Assembly: GCA_002077065.1 (NCBI GenBank) | Contig: NAJO01000019.1 | Location: forward strand, 744,001-808,000 | Reading direction: 5' to 3' | Length of the DNA: 64,000 nt | Source: Cryoendolithus antarcticus | Taxonomy: Eukaryota; Ascomycota; Dothideomycetes; Cladosporiales; Cladosporiaceae | Shown here: piece by piece, positions 54,821 through 64,000 of the stretch | Layout: each line of letters begins with the position of its first letter | Position numbering within the stretch: position 1 is the first letter of the stretch | The notes under the pieces: model-generated | What the model saw: only the letters and a program-made list of their open reading frames with translations | The model's database searches: none | Told to the model about the DNA's origin: nothing | Translations under genes and position numbers: made by a program

Positions 54821-56371
54821 TCAAGCAGCGCTACTCATAGCCTTCAGCAAAATCAGCAACCCATATGCACCCGGATCAGGCACACCTTGTGTGGTGCTCT
54901 CGTCCAGATACGCACTCCGCCCCAGCTGCGCCTCCATCTTCTTCGTCCCTTCGACACCTTTTTCAGCTTCGACCACAGCAGCTTGCGCATCCCCAGTCTT
55001 ATTCAGTGTATCGACAAACGGAATCAGCGCATCCATCATCGTCCGATCGGCAAGCCGCGCCCGGGTATACTTCATTAATTGGTCCAGCGCGCTCTGCAAG
55101 GCCTTCGGCACGGATTCTTCGGCGGCCAGCGATGCCGCAAGTGCTGTCAAGAAGATGCAGTATAGTGCGCCTGACGTGCCGCCCATGTTGACCTCGAGAT
55201 CAAGGACGAGGTCACCGACAACCTGCGGTAATAGAGATAGATCTTTGCCTTCGATGAACGCTAGCACCTGCTTCGCACCATCTCTGAGCGTGTACCCGCA
55301 GTCACCATCACCGACAATGGTGTCATACTCAGTGATTCTTGGCTCGTCATCAATCACAGCTTTACAGCCCGCCTGGATCCGTATCCGGACCTGTGCATCG
55401 TCGAATATCATCTTAGATTTGGATGTGACTGCTGCAGCGCTGCGCTCGGACGTGTCAGAGGTTGCTGCCGCTTGATGCGCTTTCGGCTTCGGCTGTGCAC
55501 TCAGGAGCTCCACCGGCAGCGGACATATCGACACAGCAAAACCTCTCGCCAGCTCCTTGTGATCGAGTATAGTCGAATGCGACAGCCTGTATGGGATCAG
55601 CTTCGCCTCAAGATACTCCGCAATCTCTTTCGCTAAAATGTAGTTCTCCAGTCGACTCAATCCGTTGACATCCGAGTAATGCACTGACACTGTGACTGGC
55701 ACCGTCTGTGGCTCGCGAAACTTCAAGACATGCTTCAGATCCCTCTCAATAGCATGCTTAGCTTTCTCAAAGCCTAGTGTCTGCCCTCCACCATGTACAA
55801 TTGCAGGGTTACCATCAGCCTTCTCGACGTGGAAACGGGAGTAAGCTGTGCTGGACTGCTTCGCGAATATCTTCAGCAGCTCGGTAGTCCGGTGGATCGA
55901 AGCTCGGCACGAGTCTGTCGCATTGTTGATCAAGTGGATGACATGATCCATCTCTACCTCACTCTTCACCTCAATCTCTACCAAGTCCGACTCGTGCACC
56001 TCAACATGCATCTCTTTGCCCGAGCGCACAACAACAAGACCATGCGCAAGCTTCACTCCAGCTTTCTTGATCGCGTAGTCGACATCCTGCGCGGTGAGCA
56101 CGCCACTTCCCCGCTGGTCTGTCACTATTGCAGTGATCTGCTTGTCGTCGAGAAGCTTGCTCGAGAAGTTTCCAAGATTGCCGATGGCGGCTATGCCGAC
56201 TGACTTGCTGTCGGCCTGAGCTTCATCGATGAGGATGGTTTGGTTCTTGGGTGTCTTTGTGGCCCGTACGTTGGGTCGCATCAACGGTAGTATAGTGCTC
56301 CATCTCGTCGGGTTCTTGAGGTCGAGAGCGCTGGCATCGAAGGGAATGGTTTGCTCGACGACGACTGCCAT
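54821..56371 (-). CDS. Dihydroxyacetone-kinase-like protein: degenerate DhaK part plus intact DhaL domain
   Basis: Single exon, 516 residues. The C-terminal 200 residues are a DhaL (Dak2) ATP-binding domain: TIVGDGDCGYTLRDGA with the Mg-binding aspartates, LEVNMGGTSGALYCIFLTAL, and RSAYLDES...PDPGAYG at the end. The N-terminal 300 residues follow DhaK only loosely: ITAIVTDQRGSGVLTAQDVDYAI sits where the GFVG...FASP part should be, and HYSDVNGLSRLENYILAKEI resembles the NNLGG strand. The GGGSGHEP loop, the NYTGD and GDD motifs and the ELGMGIHGEPG histidine motif are not seen. The ketose-binding half therefore looks inactive while the ATP half looks active. A Lys/Ala-rich linker lies near 310-330. 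Confidence 0.82.
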   Translation of the reverse strand: MAVVVEQTIPFDASALDLKNPTRWSTILPLMRPNVRATKTPKNQTILIDEAQADSKSVGIAAIGNLGNFSSKLLDDKQITAIVTDQRGSGVLTAQDVDYAIKKAGVKLAHGLVVVRSGKEMHVEVHESDLVEIEVKSEVEMDHVIHLINNATDSCRASIHRTTELLKIFAKQSSTAYSRFHVEKADGNPAIVHGGGQTLGFEKAKHAIERDLKHVLKFREPQTVPVTVSVHYSDVNGLSRLENYILAKEIAEYLEAKLIPYRLSHSTILDHKELARGFAVSICPLPVELLSAQPKPKAHQAAATSDTSERSAAAVTSKSKMIFDDAQVRIRIQAGCKAVIDDEPRITEYDTIVGDGDCGYTLRDGAKQVLAFIEGKDLSLLPQVVGDLVLDLEVNMGGTSGALYCIFLTALAASLAAEESVPKALQSALDQLMKYTRARLADRTMMDALIPFVDTLNKTGDAQAAVVEAEKGVEGTKKMEAQLGRSAYLDESTTQGVPDPGAYGLLILLKAMSSAA

Positions 56372-57515
56372 TGTGGTGAATTGCGTGCTTGGTATGAGAG
56401 TATCTCCCTCTCCGCGACCGAGAAAGTCCTTGGGTGATTATGAAAGCGCTCAAGACAATACGTCAGGTCTACAGTGCCTTCGAGAAGTAGTGTGTTGCTT
56501 GGTCTATGGGTCGTGGAGTCGCAGCTTTCTCTCATTGACGTAGGAACTGCTATCTTCCGCTCACACAACTAGACCGGTACGGCACTGTCAACTGCTCAGG
56601 TTTCGAGGGATGGCAGTGCTATGTGTCCTGCGATCATGGGCAAGGTGAAAGTGACGACGACCTACATACGTCGCGGCAAGAGCTAGCTGTTATTGCTCCG
56701 ACAGACATTCACATGTACATGCTAGCATGTGGCATAGCTCACGGGCGATTGCCGTTCCTCGGCGAAAGTGGGAACGGTCGTGGAAGCTCTCGTGAAGCTG
56801 CAGATCTGATGTCAGGCTGTTCATGGACAATGGAAGTGATCCGGATGCCCACGTTGAGTATTCCGGTGGAGTTGACGGACACCCACTTCAAATGTGGGGT
56901 ACTTGTATCTCGTTGACAGGCTGACCGTACAGAACTTCAATACGTTCGACGCTGAGCTGCTGGCACGTATTGACAAGAGGACGTTGTACCTCTACAATGC
57001 ACACATACCCTCGATCAGCACCATCAAGATCATGCACACTGCCCATCGAGAGTCCGGGACAACTCGGTGTAGCGGCTTGGTGTGCGAACATGATAGAGGG
57101 GTAACGGGAACAACGCGTATGCGGGGCAAAGGGAATATTGCATCGACGCGCCTGTCACTGACAAGGAATCGCTGTTCGTCCGGCGCTACGAGATCGTATC
57201 CATGCACAACCAGACGCACTGATCAGTAGGTATCTTCCACTTGTATCTTCCAATTTTATCGCGTCTCAGTCATCTTTGAAATACTCCTCTACTCCTGTCG
57301 AACGTACCCAGAATAGCAGACTTGACATTGTTCTGCCCCCGAGAGACGGCCCTCACGTCGAGTCGTACTTTCCTACTAATTCGGCCTCTCACGAGTACAC
57401 TGGCAAGCTTTCTCACTCCAGCAGCCACCTCTACAGTAGCTTTGGGCTCGTCTCAGCCGACCGGAGTAGATACACCCCCGCAACCCCGTCCGTGACATCC
57501 CCTTGCCCTTCAGCC
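56372..57515. other. Intergenic between divergent genes
   Basis: 1.1 kb between the DhaL-protein start and the OsmC start. An in-frame extension upstream of the OsmC start lacks family character. Nothing else recognised. Confidence 0.5.
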
Positions 57516-58115
57516 ATGGCCTCCGCCGCCCTCCGCGAAAAGCAAGCCCCCATAAAAGCATCCTACAAATCCGACCCCTCCTCCGCGCTCGTGACCCTCA
57601 CCTCCAAAGGAACCCTAGACTCCAGCAGCATAACCTGCAAGCTAGACACTGGAAAGCAAATACAAGGCGCAAAAGCCAAACTCGCCGGCCTACACCCCAA
57701 AGCCGGCGGCGATGATCCCGATATCAGCGGCGAACTCTGCAGCGGGGACATGTTGCTCGAAGCCCTCGTAGCCTGCGCTGGGGTAACGCTGAAAGCTGTC
57801 GCTACAGCTCTCGACATCCCGATCAAGAGCGGGACCGTAACAGCAGAGGGAGACCTCGATTTTCGCGGGACGATGGGCGTCGACCGCGAAGCGCCAGTGG
57901 GGTTCCAGGGGATACGGCTGGGGTTTGAGATCAAGCTTGAGGACGGCGCGGAGGTGGATGAGGATAAGATAGAAAAGCTTGGGAAGCTCACGGAGAGGTA
58001 TTGTGTTGTGCTGCAGACGATTGTGAGGAAGCCGGAGGTTAGGGTCAGTCTGAGAAGTAGTCAGAACAGTGAGGATGGGATTGAGAGGGGGATGGCTTGG
58101 GGGCAGAAGATATGA
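57516..58115 (+). CDS. OsmC/Ohr-family protein
   Basis: Small thiol-dependent peroxidase-type protein that reduces organic hydroperoxides in the better known members. 199 residues from MASAALREKQAPIKASYKSD; the frame opens 80 codons earlier at 57276 but that part does not look like the family. The two redox cysteines are placed as expected: ALVACAGVTLKAVATAL and ERYCVVLQTI. ISGELCSGDML adds a further cysteine just before the helix. The end ERGMAWGQKI has no clear targeting signal. Confidence 0.88.
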   Translation: MASAALREKQAPIKASYKSDPSSALVTLTSKGTLDSSSITCKLDTGKQIQGAKAKLAGLHPKAGGDDPDISGELCSGDMLLEALVACAGVTLKAVATALDIPIKSGTVTAEGDLDFRGTMGVDREAPVGFQGIRLGFEIKLEDGAEVDEDKIEKLGKLTERYCVVLQTIVRKPEVRVSLRSSQNSEDGIERGMAWGQKI

Positions 58116-59753
58116 GAGATGGGAATGTAAGGAGGACCTGGCGATAGATGAGCTTGAGGATTTGTTACCTTGGGCCGTAGGAGCTTTTCTGCTAGACGCC
58201 AACGGCTAGTTTCTACACTTGCTCGAGCACCGCCTGTGGAAGTTCGATAGCGAGGTGAACAGTTGTTCAACCTAGTCTGAAGTGTCACGTTCTGTCGTAA
58301 GATGTTTCACCTATCGGTCTCGAGCGTAGCTGTTGATTGAGATGCCGTCTGATCGTATCGCACTTTGATGCGATTAGCAGAACGAATGTTGGTCGCTCCA
58401 GACACTCGCTATATCTTGCTCCTGACTGCCAGGTTTGTACGAGTGATCATTGTTCATGGATAGTGGCTGGGGCGTGAGACATCGTGGCGCCATGCGTGAT
58501 GGTACTGTAGCATTAGGGTATTGTTTCCCGAGTCTTCGCCATGGTCGGTCTTCGGGTGAATGAACCTCGAGGCAAGTCGCGATGAACGATGCTGAATACG
58601 ATGATTTGTGTTCGGGTTGCCGGTTTTCGATCGCGTGAAGCTTGGTGAGCCGTCTGCGAACGCCCATTTCTCTCGTACCAGATCCGATCGATACTGTTCG
58701 AACGTGCAAATGCGTGCATAGTTCACCATGTTCACGGCGTCAGCTCCGACTCCGCCAATTGGCTCTCGCTGCCGACAGCCCGATCGACGGGAGCATCGCG
58801 CAAGGGTGACGGCGATGCTCAACCACTGATGATGAGATATTGTGGTCGTTTCGGTTGTCTTCACTATGATAAGCAGAAATTGCAGTATAACCACGTATAA
58901 TCAACCACAGGATTGCTGACGATACCAAAATCCCTTCAAAAGCCTAATGCCATGCCATGCGGCAATAAGGCGCGATCCGAGAGGACATGACGCAGCCCCA
59001 GCAGGCGAGTCCGTTGATTTCAACGGCTTGATGTCCGGCTCTCGCGTCCAAATACTTGTCTTGTCAGTCCAATGTTGTGATGATGATGAGTCGCCATCGC
59101 CCTCGAGACTCGTCGTGCGCACAGATTTGCTTCTTCTCTTCCCACTGAGGCTGACCGCGACCCGCTATTCTGCGAATACGTGCATCAATTCTTCGCTTCG
59201 TGGGTGTTCCTGAGTCCTGCTCCACCTCCCGCGGCCCACACTCTCTCTAGTGGGTAGATCTCCTCGACATCCGATACCGTAGGGCAGAGCATCATTGCGT
59301 TGCTTCGAGGGTAGCCCACTACACGCACGATTCGCGACAGTATTGCTAGCTGATACAGTATACTACCTCGACACGCGACAGACCTGCTCACCAAACCACT
59401 CCCTGCACGCAGTGGCCACACCAGCAGAGCACAAAGTTTTCGCCCGGTCGACCGATTTTTCTTTCCTGCCCTCGCCGAGGAATACCCGCCATCCGGCTCT
59501 GAAGCCGCTGCTCATCTCATCACTGCTGCACAGGCGTCTTGCGCGAGTATTCGTTGTCAGCGGGTCCCAGTACTCTATTCTAACAACATCCCCATTCTAC
59601 GCGCTTATACATATTCTTGTACAGCGGCGCGCCACGGGCTGACGTCTTCTCTACCCGACCGTGGGGTCTGATGCGCGGTTACTGGTCGCCACAGCCTCCA
59701 GTTCCCCTCGTCCTCTCCACTTGATTGTGGAGTCGGCGCCCCTCCCCATAACC
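58116..59753. other. Intergenic, 1.6 kb, upstream of the C2H2 gene
   Basis: Promoter and probable 5' leader of the C2H2 gene. A 31-codon in-frame extension before the chosen start reaches back to 59661. No element named with confidence. Confidence 0.5.
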
Positions 59754-62700
59754 ATGGACAACCACTTTCAGCCTCAGAGCTACATGCCATATCCGCAACA
59801 CCAGCAGCAACAGCAGCAGCAGCATCAGCAACCTGGACAGCAGCAGCAGCAACACCACCAGCAGCAACAGCACAACTCGTATGGCAACCTGCCCGGCCCT
59901 AGTCAGCACCAGGACTCGAACAACCACACCACACTCCCACCACTTCAACAACCCGCTGGACAGAATGCAGGTTATGCGCAATTCGGATCCATGTCCTACG
60001 CGTCGCACCCAGGCAGCCAGAGCCACACGCCGACAACACCGCACACACCCACTTCCGCCTCGATGGCTGGCGGCGCGTCCAATGCCTACGCACATATATC
60101 ACCCGCCAATGCCATGGGCCCGCCTGCCTACCCTTCCTGGGCCATGACTTCCTCGGCCGCCTTCCCTTCATCAACCGCAACTTCACTTCCACCCAACGTT
60201 GCCAGCGCGCCTCATACAACAATCCGTCCAATGCCTCCAGGCGGGATGAGCAGCTCGGCGCATAACATGTCTGGTCTGCCTTCATCACAACTAGGTCAAC
60301 AGCAAACGTCGTTCACGCAGGGTGAGGAAGCGCCTACGCATGTGGTTGGATCTCAAGGTCGGCGCGGGATACTGCCAAGTGCGCCTGGGCGACCGAACGT
60401 GCCTGCTAGTAGTACTGGTACGGCGAGCAAGAACATGATACCCCAGAAGGATGCCGATGGAAAGTTCCCGTGTCCACATTGTAACAAGACGTATCTGCAC
60501 GCGAAGCACTTGAAGCGGCATATGTTGAGACGTGAGTAGCTTTTTGTTCAGAGAGGTAAGACATCTGACTAACACACTGCAGATACCGGCGATCGGCCAT
60601 ACTCATGCCATCTCTGCAAGGATACATTCTCGCGGAGTGACATCTTGAAGCGTCACTTTCAGAAGTGCTCGATCCGCCGAGGGAACCCAACTGGAGCCAA
60701 TCACCTTGCGCATCAACGAAAGAACAACTCCAGTAATCGTCTTTCAATGAGCCAGCAGGACGGACCAATTGGACTTGCTGGTCTCAGCGAAGTCGCTGGG
60801 CCAAACCCGTATCCTGGAATGAGTAACGCAACCAGTAGTCCTACGGTCAACGGAGATGGCTCAGTCCGATCGTCTCGCGCCAACAGTTTGATCAACCCTA
60901 GTGCGATTAATAGTCATCGAGGGAGCATAGCCGGCCTGGGAATACTCGGTGCAGCAGCTTCCGGCGCAGAGCAGATGAGCACGTCCCAGGCGTATCAGCC
61001 GAATCTTCACACATACGCCGTGCATAACAGCACAAACGGCGGTGGCATGCAGCCTGGATACGCCAATCCCTACAGTCCACAGCATATGAATAGCCCACAA
61101 CACATGAACGGCAACAACATGTACAACAACCATCAACAACCCCAGCAAATGTCTTTTTTAGGCCAGCAGAGCTCGCGGTTCAACAACAGCCACACCAATA
61201 GTCCTGTTCAGCAGCAGCAGATGACGAACGGCGGCCACTCCATGGACTGGAGCCGCATGTTCACCCAGGGTGGCCAGGACGGTTTCATCGGCGGAAACCT
61301 TCCTGCGAACGCGGGCTCTCAGGGCATGAATATCAAGAGCGAGGATGATTCGAAGCCATTTAACGAGACTGGAAGCGATTCTTTTTTAGGTAGTCTCTAC
61401 TCGCACCCTGGCAGCTATGGGGGCGAGGAGGCAGAGCAGGAGAACGGGATACCTGGCTTTCCGAATTGGAGCCTGGACGATCCTTTGCAGGGCAAGGTCG
61501 ATCAGCTGTTTCAATTTTGCTTCCCGGATGGTGGGCACCCTGCTGTGAACGATCCGGAGGCTGCGAACCTTGTCAAGGCCTGTCTAACAGTGGAGAACAT
61601 AAAGCACTTTGCTGAACATTACACTTCCTTCCACGGACACTGGCCGATACTGCATATGCCGACGTTCAAGCTTACAGATGCTGGCAACTCCCTGGTGCTG
61701 GCCATCATTTGTATCGGCGCGATCTACAGCCCCAAGATGACTGTCATACAGTCGCGACGAATGATGACTTTTGTACGAGCCACAATATTGAGCAACTCTG
61801 CAGTGTATCAAAGGGTCAGCATCAACCAGACGCAAGGACTTGGCAATCAAAGCTGGGAAGTCGATGAGCTGCAGGCTTTGCTTATGCTGAATACGATATA
61901 CACATGGCATGGTACGCCGGAGCTGAGGGACATCGCTATCAACGATCACCCGAACACGATCCGCGTTGCCCGTGCGATGGGTTTGTTGCAAACCGCCCCA
62001 CCTGGTCACTACGCCCACAGCGTACTTCATCACACTTCGGGTAAGAACCTTACGCAAGACGAGGCGAACGCTTGGAACTGGCATAGCTGGCTGGAACAAG
62101 AGAAGCGCAATCGCGCGGTGTACCATCTTTTCTTAACTGACGCCGCGGTGGCAATGTACTTCAACAACTCACCTCAACTGGATCCGCTGGAGATCCGTCT
62201 ACCGCTACCCGCTGATGACGCTGCCTGGGACGCGAAAGACCAGAACGAATGCGCTGCAGCACTTGGCCTCCATGGCCGCGATGCGCAAGTAAAGAACACT
62301 ACCGGAACCCGCCAGATGCGCCAAGCAGGTATGCGCGAGTCTGTTCGCCGCCTTATCGAGCTCAATGTCAATGTTCCCCATAACACAACAAACGTCTACT
62401 CCAAGTTCATCCTCATTCATGCCCTCATAGTCCGCATCATAGCCTGTCAAAAAGTCCTCTTCCAACCCGACGGTCAATTCCAAGGCTTCGGCGCGAGCTT
62501 CGGCGGCTCTGGACCAGCCACACCTTTATCGCAAAACGACTGGCTGGATCAACACGGTAATAACGGCAACAGCAGTAACGGCCATGTAACTCCGACTGAT
62601 GGCTTTGGGCCGAACATCCAAACCGTACACGCCCAGCAGGAGAAGAAACGCCTCAACTACGCCCTCGACAAATGGAAACGTATGTGGGACACTGATACTT

Positions 62701-63047
62701 CGCTTCAATACACCCCCGCACCTACCAACCCGTCTTCCCTCCGCCGCTTCGGTTTCAGCAGAGACGGCGTACACTTCTTCTTCCTTGGCCGGTCCTTCAT
62801 CCAGTCCAATCGACCCAATGACTGGGCTGCACCTCCCAACGTGCGCTTCAGCCAAGTGATGGGGTTGCTGAAGCGCATTAAGCAGTTTGTTGCTGGGGAT
62901 CCGGCGCAGTATGGACGCGAGATTGGGAGTGTGGGCGATATTAGCGATGATTATGGGAGGGATGAGTTGACGCTTGATATGAAGTTGCTATTTCGGGCTT
63001 GGGATGGGGGAGCTTATGGGGGTGTTGAAGGGTTGTGTGGCGTGTAG
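59754..63047 (+). CDS. C2H2 zinc-finger transcription factor with Fungal_trans domain
   Basis: Nuclear regulator of 1080 residues. Exon 1 (59754-60531) starts MDNHFQPQSYMPYP and carries polyglutamine/His tracts (about residues 18-42) and Ser/Thr/Pro-rich sequence. Two adjacent C2H2 fingers lie at about 239-290: FPCPHCNKTYLHAKHLKRH and YSCHLCKDTFSRSDILKRH, joined by the linker HTGDRPYS. A 51-nt intron (60532-60582, GTGAGT, branch CTGACTAAC, TGCAG) splits the linker histidine codon. Further Asn/Gln-rich sequence follows, then a Fungal_trans domain (about 550-800: FHGHWPILHMPTFKL, LVLAIICIGAIYSPK, QELEKRNRAVYHLF-like). The two-finger plus Fungal_trans order is that of the Adr1/Klf1-like group; the exact orthologue is not named. 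Confidence 0.92.
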
Positions 63048-64000
63048 TGGTGTGCTGGATTGGCGTGGCATGGACTGACGATGCAGTATATGATAGGAGC
63101 GGATGCTGGTGATGATCCGGCTTACTGGTGATCTGGTGTAAGCGGCCGGCTGAAGACTATTCATTTTCTTGCTACTGCGCCGGATCGCAAGCCTTTGGCG
63201 CGTTTGCAAGACACAGACTGGCTTTGCTGGGTCAATGAAAACGAAATATAGAGTATAGACGCGGGACACACAAGAGCCGACTCGGGCGAGTAGGTCAGTG
63301 ACGTGGAGCCTGCGCCGCCCTGGGCCCTGCACTGATCTGTCCAGCTGATCTGGTTCTGAGATGAGGGCTGGGAGTTTGGGAGGAGATGTTTATTGATATC
63401 GGACGAGTGTCTCGCGAGAGTGCGACTGTACTTAGTATAGAGAATGGCACTGCGTATACTACCACAATACCTATGCTATAGCTCTCTCTCGGGTGTCTGG
63501 AGATCCTGGCTCACAGGGCGGCAGTGGTTTAGCTCATGAGAGCCGACTTTAAGCAGTGCTGAAGCCAGTACTTGGCTACGGACTGTTTACGCTGGATCAA
63601 GCTTTCTGGCATGGCCGTGGCTGTGAGTTCCGCTTTCGATGCCGTGGAGGCGAGCATGAGGAAGGCCAGGGGACTTGCGAGACAGCGTCGAAGTAGGTAA
63701 GTTCATAGTGTCCTTCGTGTATCGCATTGGCATTCCACGTCGGATCGTCGTCTTCTTGACCTGAGGCTTGCCCAACGGCCCACACATTTGGACCTGCAGA
63801 AGAGCGGAGGTACAACTCCATCAAGCCTTGAAGTAGCCCAGATGGTCTGGTATGGTCACATGACACCGGCTTTTCTCCACATCCACATCGAAGGAGTGAT
63901 ACGACTGTGGATAAGCTGTATACCGACGGCTCGACTTGCGCTCACGTCGGGGCTGTGGGAAGGCAGCCTTCGAACATTCTGGCTCACGCTGAAGCTTGCT
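63048..64000. other. Right-edge region without a recognised gene
   Basis: 3' side of the C2H2 gene. A minus-strand frame at 63866-63597 (ASGQEDDDPTWNANAIHEGH) looks mildly protein-like and could be an exon of a gene beyond the edge; not enough to call. Confidence 0.45.

Noticed and set aside
63900..64000. Plus-strand LYTDGSTCAHVGAVG, like the start of a retrotransposon RNase H domain
   Set aside because: Only about 20 residues at the window edge, no other RNase H motif or reverse-transcriptase sequence nearby; probably chance.

Overview
This is nuclear DNA of a filamentous ascomycete, most likely a dothideomycete (inference from protein character and gene architecture; no search was run). 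The support is a set of 46-65 nt introns with GTRNGT donors and CTRAC-like branch points, two Zn2Cys6 and one C2H2 Fungal_trans regulators, mitochondrial Lon, fungal ORC4, a Polycomb EED homologue, a Qa-SNARE of the Ufe1/syntaxin-18 type, and an NLR-like NACHT protein.

Layout. 0-5.3 kb: 3' end of mitochondrial Lon, an intron-containing tRNA-Trp, and a Zn2Cys6 regulator. 7.1-18.1 kb: a gene-dense housekeeping block with ORC4, a secreted carboxylesterase, a disordered basic protein, the ZNG1-type zinc chaperone GTPase and the PRC2 subunit EED (five exons rebuilt here). 20.2-28.2 kb: a twin-PAS protein, an MFS DHA1 transporter, Ufe1 with an in-frame amber codon, a SnoaL-like protein and aspartate aminotransferase. 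28.2-41.9 kb: a gene-poor compartment of about 13.7 kb with one small Cys/Trp-rich protein, one NACHT gene whose C-terminal side looks frameshifted, a decayed repeat block and a minisatellite that changes period from 14 to 16 bp. 41.9-56.4 kb: a Zn2Cys6 regulator, a beta-hydroxyacid dehydrogenase, a RhaM-type mutarotase, a stand-alone DhaK kinase, a gene broken by stops, a DUF7730-like protein and a protein with a degenerate DhaK part fused to an intact DhaL part. 57.5-63.0 kb: an OsmC-like protein and a C2H2/Fungal_trans regulator with polyglutamine tracts.

How the genes may work together. The 41.9-56.4 kb block reads as a possible catabolic cluster: a sugar epimeriser, an NAD-dependent hydroxyacid dehydrogenase and a dihydroxyacetone-kinase-type phosphotransfer activity split over two proteins, with a pathway-type regulator at one end. 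The substrate is not readable from sequence; a four-carbon or deoxy-sugar acid is the most natural guess. Ufe1 and the gene at 49.3-50.9 kb carry in-frame stops that are each one C-to-T change from a sense codon (Gln or Arg). Base errors, RIP-like mutation or mRNA editing are all possible.
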